Source: Cinnamomum chago
Lineage: Eukaryota > Streptophyta > Magnoliopsida > Laurales > Lauraceae
Length of the DNA: 64,000 nt
Reading direction: 5' to 3'
NCBI GenBank assembly: GCA_038049695.1
Contig: CP142451.1
Span: forward strand, 9,608,001-9,672,000
The position numbers were made by a program, and so were the translations under genes. Shown here in pieces: positions 59,132 to 64,000 of the stretch. How positions within the stretch are numbered: the first letter of the stretch is position 1; every line of letters begins with the position of its first letter. The notes under the pieces are model-generated. The model saw only the letters and a list, made by a program, of their open reading frames with translations. It was not told the origin of the DNA and did no database searches.

Positions 59132-59423
59132 TGTCATTTGGTGAAATATGAAATACAGAACATAAGAGAGAGAGAGAGAGAGAGAGAGATGAATGTCGTG
59201 TCCCTTAAGGGTCAACTGGGTCTTCTTTATATATGGGCTGAATGCCTTACTTATAGTCTAATCATAGGGGCTGATTGCCCTAATTATAGTATCTAATCAT
59301 GACTTATTAAGGCAATACAATCTCAGATCCACAATTGTGGCTAACAACTAAGGTATGTACACATGTACATTGATTGGACCTAAATGGGCCTGCGAGATTG
59401 GGCCTAGAGGCCTGGATTGAACA
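59132..59423 (-). repeat. 3' LTR of the minus-strand copia element
   Basis: 292 bp with a long (GA)n tract on the + strand (59166-59188). It shares TAGTTGTTAGC-type and ACGACATTCATCTC-type blocks with the other element's LTR. Confidence 0.85.
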
Positions 59424-59439
59424 CCCCCCCCACCCCCCA

Positions 59440-62400
59440 AATTGATGTTGGAGAGTCATAAAGCAGCAATTTGAAGAAAAGAAATTGATGTCGAGGTTGA
59501 GGAAGTCCCTTAGTGAAGATACCTGCAAATTGAAACTCAGTAGGGACATGAGGTAGATTGATGAAATCACGCTTATATTCCTCTTTAAAAAAGTGGCAGT
59601 CAACTTCGATATGTTTGGTGTGTTCATGATGAACAGGATTTTCAATGATTCTGATTGCCCCAGTATTATCTGCATTCAATGAAGTGGGAGAGGTCTGTGC
59701 AAATCCGAGTTCCCAAAGAAGTCTCCAAAGCCATAGGATTTCAGAACAAGCAGAGGACATGGCCCGATATTCAACCTCTATGGATGATTTGGAAACCTGT
59801 TCTTGTTTCTTGCATTTCTAAGAAATGAGAGAGAGGTACATGCACCAAGAAGTAGTGGACCATCTTGTATCCAGACAACCTGCCCAGTCAGCATCTGCAT
59901 AAGTTGTCAGATGTACAATTATCCTTGGGATAATATAAACCACGAGCGACAGTGTCTAACAAATACCGAATAATTCGCTTCATGGCCGTCAAATGAAGGT
60001 GTCGAGGAGACGCCATGAATTGGCTAACAAGATTGACAGCATAAGATATGTCAGGCCTAGTGATGGTGAGATAGACAAGACTGCCTACGAGTCTTCAGTA
60101 TATATGTGGATCAGGAAGAAGATCTCCATCATCTTTACTCAACTTAAGATTGACTTCTAGCAGCGTATCAACTGGGGAAGAGTCATGGAGATCAGCAAGC
60201 TCAATAAGATCTGTCGCATATTTGTGTTGATTAATAAACAGGCATGTGGGAGATTGATGCACCTCTGAGCCCAAAAAATAATGCAGAGGACCCAAATCCT
60301 TCATCTGGAATGAATCTCAGAGAGAGGCTTGGAAGGATTTTATCATGCCATCATCAGTGCCGGTGATAATAATATCATCAACATACACGAGGAGAACAGT
60401 AACACCAGTAGATGCGTGACTCAGGAAAATAGATGGATCGTAAGGACTTTGAGTAAAGCCAATCGTGCCTAAACGACCTTTGAATGTTTCAAACCATGCT
60501 CGAGAAACTTGCTTGAGATCGTAAAGAGTTGTCGTAAGTGACATACAAACTTCTTAGTCGGAGATGTGACTCCTTATGGTATCCACATATAGACGTCCTC
60601 TTTCAAATCGCCAGGGAGAATGGCATTCTTGACATCCATTTGGGATAATGATCAAGATTGAGAAGCAGCAATGGTAAGAAGTAACCGAATAGTGGTCATT
60701 TTTGCAACTGGTGTAAACGTCTCCTCATAGTTAATGCCATACTCTTGTCGGTTGCCAAGTGCCACAAGTTTGGCTTTGTGTCTATCTGAGGAGCCATCAG
60801 ATTTAAGTTTGATCGAGTAGATCCATTTGCAACCGATGGGTTTTACTGAAGAAGGACATTCCACAATATCCCAGGTGTGATTCCAGGTCAATGCATCTAA
60901 TTCTTCTTTCATGGCCTGGTTCCAACAATCATGTTGCACAGCTTGCAAATAAGAACTTAGGATAGAAACAAAAGATAGTGTTGTGATCAAGGAAGCTTGG
61001 GTAAACCCATACCTCTCAAGTCTCAGGAGGTCGAGAAATTCTGGAGGAGCGACGCAAGGTACCAGTAGATGTGGGACCATTCGCCTGAGGAGGATCAAGA
61101 GGGTGGTCATCTACAGTGGCAGTTCTTTCTCGTCGATGATACACAAAATTAGGATTAAACCTAGTAATAGTTGTTTCATCTGGAAAACCAAGCAACATAA
61201 CTGAGGAAGATGGAGGAGGACAATCCAAGTGGGTTTGAAAGAAATATTGATTTTCAAAGAAAATAACATTACGAGAGATCCTGTTGTGACGAGCATTGGG
61301 ATCATAGCAAACAAAACCCTTTTGGTTAGTGGCATATCCTAAAAAATCACCTGCTAGATTGGGCCATTAATTCTGTGCGTTCTGTGGAAGGAAGATGAAC
61401 GAAGAAAACACACCCCGAAGGTATGTAGATGATCAAACGATGGATGGTGACCAAAAAATTTAAAATGTAGTGTTAATTGAGCAATGGTAGGTGATGGAAG
61501 ACAGTTTATGAGATACACTGCAGTGGTGAGAGCTTCAGTCCAAAAACGAGGAGGAACGGATGATTTAATTAGAAGTGTTCTAGTGACATCAAGGAGGTGC
61601 CTATTTTTACGTTTTGCGACTCCATTTTGTTGTGGAGTATATGGACAGGTATGTTGAGATATAATTCCTTTAGCTTTTAGGAAAGATTGAAAATCAGTGG
61701 AGACATACTCCCCCCCCTGAAGCTGATCGCAAAGTTATAATGCATTTGGAAAATTGGGTTTCAACATAGTTAACAAAAAATTTAAATGCATTAAAAACAT
61801 CAGATTTTGAATGTAACAAATAAACCCAAGTAAACCTGCTTTAATCATCAATAAATGTAACAAAGTATTTGAAATGACCATAAGAAATGTTAGGAGCAAT
61901 ACCCCAAACATCACTGTGGATTAAGTCAAAACATTCATTGCTCCGTGTTGCAGAGTGAGGAAAATGTAAAGTTTTACTTTTTCCTAATTTACAAGCATCA
62001 CACTCAAATGAAACATAATCAATAGGTTTATTTAATAATCCAGTTTGAAACAAAGTAGACAATGTAGCAGCATTCGGATGACCAAGTCTATTATGCCATA
62101 ACCGAGAATTATTCTGAAGTAAGAAACAAAACAACTGATGCAAAGGTTTATTCTTAATAAACGGAGACACTGGTAGAGTAAAAAGTCTGCCACATTTAGG
62201 CCCCCATTGCGATCACTTCCCCCGACTCTTGGTCCTACACAACACAACCAGAAGAAGAAAATGAGACATTGTAATTATTCTCGACTATTGACCTACAGAA
62301 ACTAAATTGGTAGCAAGATGAGGGGACACAAAAACATTGGTTAATGGTAAAGGGCCAGGGGTATCACCAACAGAGACGATGGGGAGGTAGTCCCCATTGG

Positions 62401-63467
62401 CAGCTTGAACAGTAAGAGTGCCAGTGTAGGGAACAACATGATGTAATTTTGTGGGTGAGGAGGTCATATGATAACTAGCCCCTGAATCTAAATACCATGT
62501 ATTAGAAAGGGATGAACCAGTACCTGAAATGTTCATAGATGACAAGGCATTGATTGCAATGAGGAACCAGGCTGTGATGGAGAATCAAACGGCAGAGAAC
62601 CACTAAATTCAGAAGATGCATATTGTGGAGTGGCAATCGTGTAAGCGCTTGGAGCTAACTACAATAGGTGCGAGAAGCAGAAGTGCGAACCTTCTTCCGA
62701 CATTCTTCAAGGAAGTGACCAATGGCCTTACAATATTTACAAACTTTCAGCTTGCATTGATTTGCATAATGACCGTATTTTTGACAGTTATAGCACTGTA
62801 TCTTACTGATGTCCTGAGGAGGTGGTCTGATTTTAGCAACATATGAAAGCAGAGCTTCAGTGGAGCTCTGTTGTTCAAGAACAATTTTGGTAACAAGGCG
62901 TTGTTTTTCCCTTAGAAGTTCCTAAAGACAGTCATCTAAGTTGGGGAGAGAAGCTCGGCTCATCAAGTTTGATCTAACTGTCTCATGAGCAATTGGTCCC
63001 AATGGCTGTTCTGTTGTAAAGAAAGTAATTTGGGTAGCAATGCTTCAGACACAGTAGCAAACTTGATTTCATCATATTCTGACCAGATTTTAAGAAATCC
63101 TGAGTAATAATCCTGTATAGAAAGCGTCCCTTGGGTGTAATTTGCAATTTCAAATTCCAGTTGAAATTGGCGAGTATCATGATTTTGGTAATTTACCTTT
63201 TTCAGATATTCCCACATTTCCTTTGAGGTTTTGCATGGTCTGAGATTTTGATTCTACAGAGGAAAGAATCCCGAACTTGATTTTTCCATCTTTAGTTTTC
63301 CAAGACAGAATCTTTTTGGCATCATCAGTAGGGATTGTTTCAGACCCATCAATATGGTCCCAAAGTTCTTTTCCTTCAAGATATGACTAGAATTGAAATG
63401 CCCAAGACGCATAGTTTTTCCCATTAAATCCAACAAGAGAAGTGTCTGATTTCTCAGTTTTATCCAT
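59440..63467 (-). pseudogene. Copia gag-pol of the minus-strand element, multiply broken
   Basis: The start ATG is at 63467 (MDKTEKSDTS). Recognisable parts: gag with MWEYLKKVNYQNH (63217 leftward), zinc knuckle CYNCQKYGHYANQCK (about 62795-62750), protease WYLDSGASYHMT (about 62495), integrase LWHNRLGHPN, reverse transcriptase YVDDIIITG (about 60390), RNase H MSSACSEILWLWRL (59760). Lesions include an early stop in gag, a 19-bp frameshifting deletion (about 62983), a 1-bp deletion after protease (about 62293), a TAG at 62237-62235 shared with the other element, a stop at 61843-61841 in integrase, Asp to Ala at the second catalytic position (61723-61721) and an extra G just after it. The terminal stop is lost (TGA to TGG) before the polypurine tract. 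Confidence 0.88.
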
Positions 63468-64000
63468 GAGATCAGATGAGTGCATTACCAGTAGCAACCA
63501 ACAAGTAGGAACAACAGTTACCAATCAGAGATTATCAACAGTAGGCAGAAACTGTTGAGTGTAGATGCAACAGACAGCAAGAAGATGTAAAGTAACAAGT
63601 ATATGTTGGTCAGCAACAGCAAGCAGCAGTTATAATTTGCAGTCTGAGAAGAACAGATGAACACAGGGAGGAAAAAATCCCTTCAGGCGACCCCCAGGTT
63701 GAGTCTAGAGCACAACATGGGGCCCACAGATGGATTGGAATGCAGATCAAAAGTTATATCTAAATTCCAGTTTGAGATGGCTTCCTTGTGATGGAATCTT
63801 GTGTGCAGATTCCACAGATCCAAGCTTTTGGACAGATGTGATTAAGTATACTGCCAAAATTTGGAAAATCACGAGATGGAGCAAAAGACCTACCTCTGAG
63901 TGGTTAAGAATTGCGAAAAAATCACCAAAAATCTTTGCAGCAGTGGGCGACCAGGTCTGTTGTGGTTGCCAGCAATGTCTGGATGATCACAGGTGGGCCA

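Larger units (their letters stand above)
59132..64000 (-). mobile_element. Second Ty1/Copia element, same family, minus strand (runs off the window)
   Basis: The 3' LTR is 59132-59423 (292 bp; on the minus strand TGTTCAATCC to AATGACA). Its start, CT tract and TGACA end are shared with the 233-bp LTRs of the + element. A G-rich polypurine tract follows at 59424-59440. Coding order on the minus strand mirrors the other element. Bases 63468-64000 are its leader; the 5' LTR lies beyond the window. The flank before the LTR is TGGTT (59127-59131), which should recur on the far side if the element is complete. More numerous lesions make it older than its neighbour. Confidence 0.9.

Overview
This is plant nuclear DNA, most likely from an angiosperm with a repeat-rich genome. 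The protein-coding exons are spread over long introns with GT..AG borders. Their closest recalled relatives are plant proteins: XPD/UVH6, an OTU deubiquitinase, and an ABCG24/28-type half transporter. Most of the rest is transposon sequence (Ty1/Copia, Ty3/Gypsy, LINE, SINE, hAT, MULE-like and Harbinger-like). The species cannot be named from the sequence alone.

Layout. 1-5670: no host gene; a solo gypsy-type LTR (1038-5665, TSD TCACT) interrupted by a 2.07-kb hAT element (1995-4062, 8-bp TSD) that carries a methionine synthase exon and possibly a second captured exon. 6755-14180 (+): eight exons encoding the OTU domain and C-terminus of a deubiquitinase; its N-terminal exons are not in the window. 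14181-18065: intergenic, with a MITE. 18066-26288 (+): a complete 11-exon XPD (TFIIH helicase) gene, 757 codons plus stop, with no frame errors. 26872-30462 (-): a 5'-truncated LINE split by a MULE-like insertion. 30463-43735: duplicated intergenic DNA plus the remains of one ABCG copy. 43981 to beyond the right edge (+): an ABCG24/28-like gene. Its first seven exons (286 codons) end at 52070; the intron that follows holds a full-length copia element on + (52704-57921) and a related copia on - (59132 to past 64000).

The main structural result is a tandem segmental duplication. Sequence starting in XPD intron 7 (about 24822) and running to the ABCG promoter (about 33945) reappears at 38809-43735. 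A last ABCG exon, with no exons before it, lies between the two copies at 36991-37147. The simplest reading is that a block running from XPD exon 8 through the whole ABCG gene was duplicated head to tail. The left copy kept the working XPD 3' exons and lost nearly all of its ABCG gene. The right copy kept ABCG and lost most of its XPD exons. Transposons present in only one copy, with the empty site visible in the other for the best cases, give a relative order of events.

XPD acts in nucleotide-excision repair and transcription initiation, the OTU protein in ubiquitin removal, and the ABCG protein in membrane transport. Nothing in the sequence suggests that they act together; they look like ordinary chromosomal neighbours separated by transposons.
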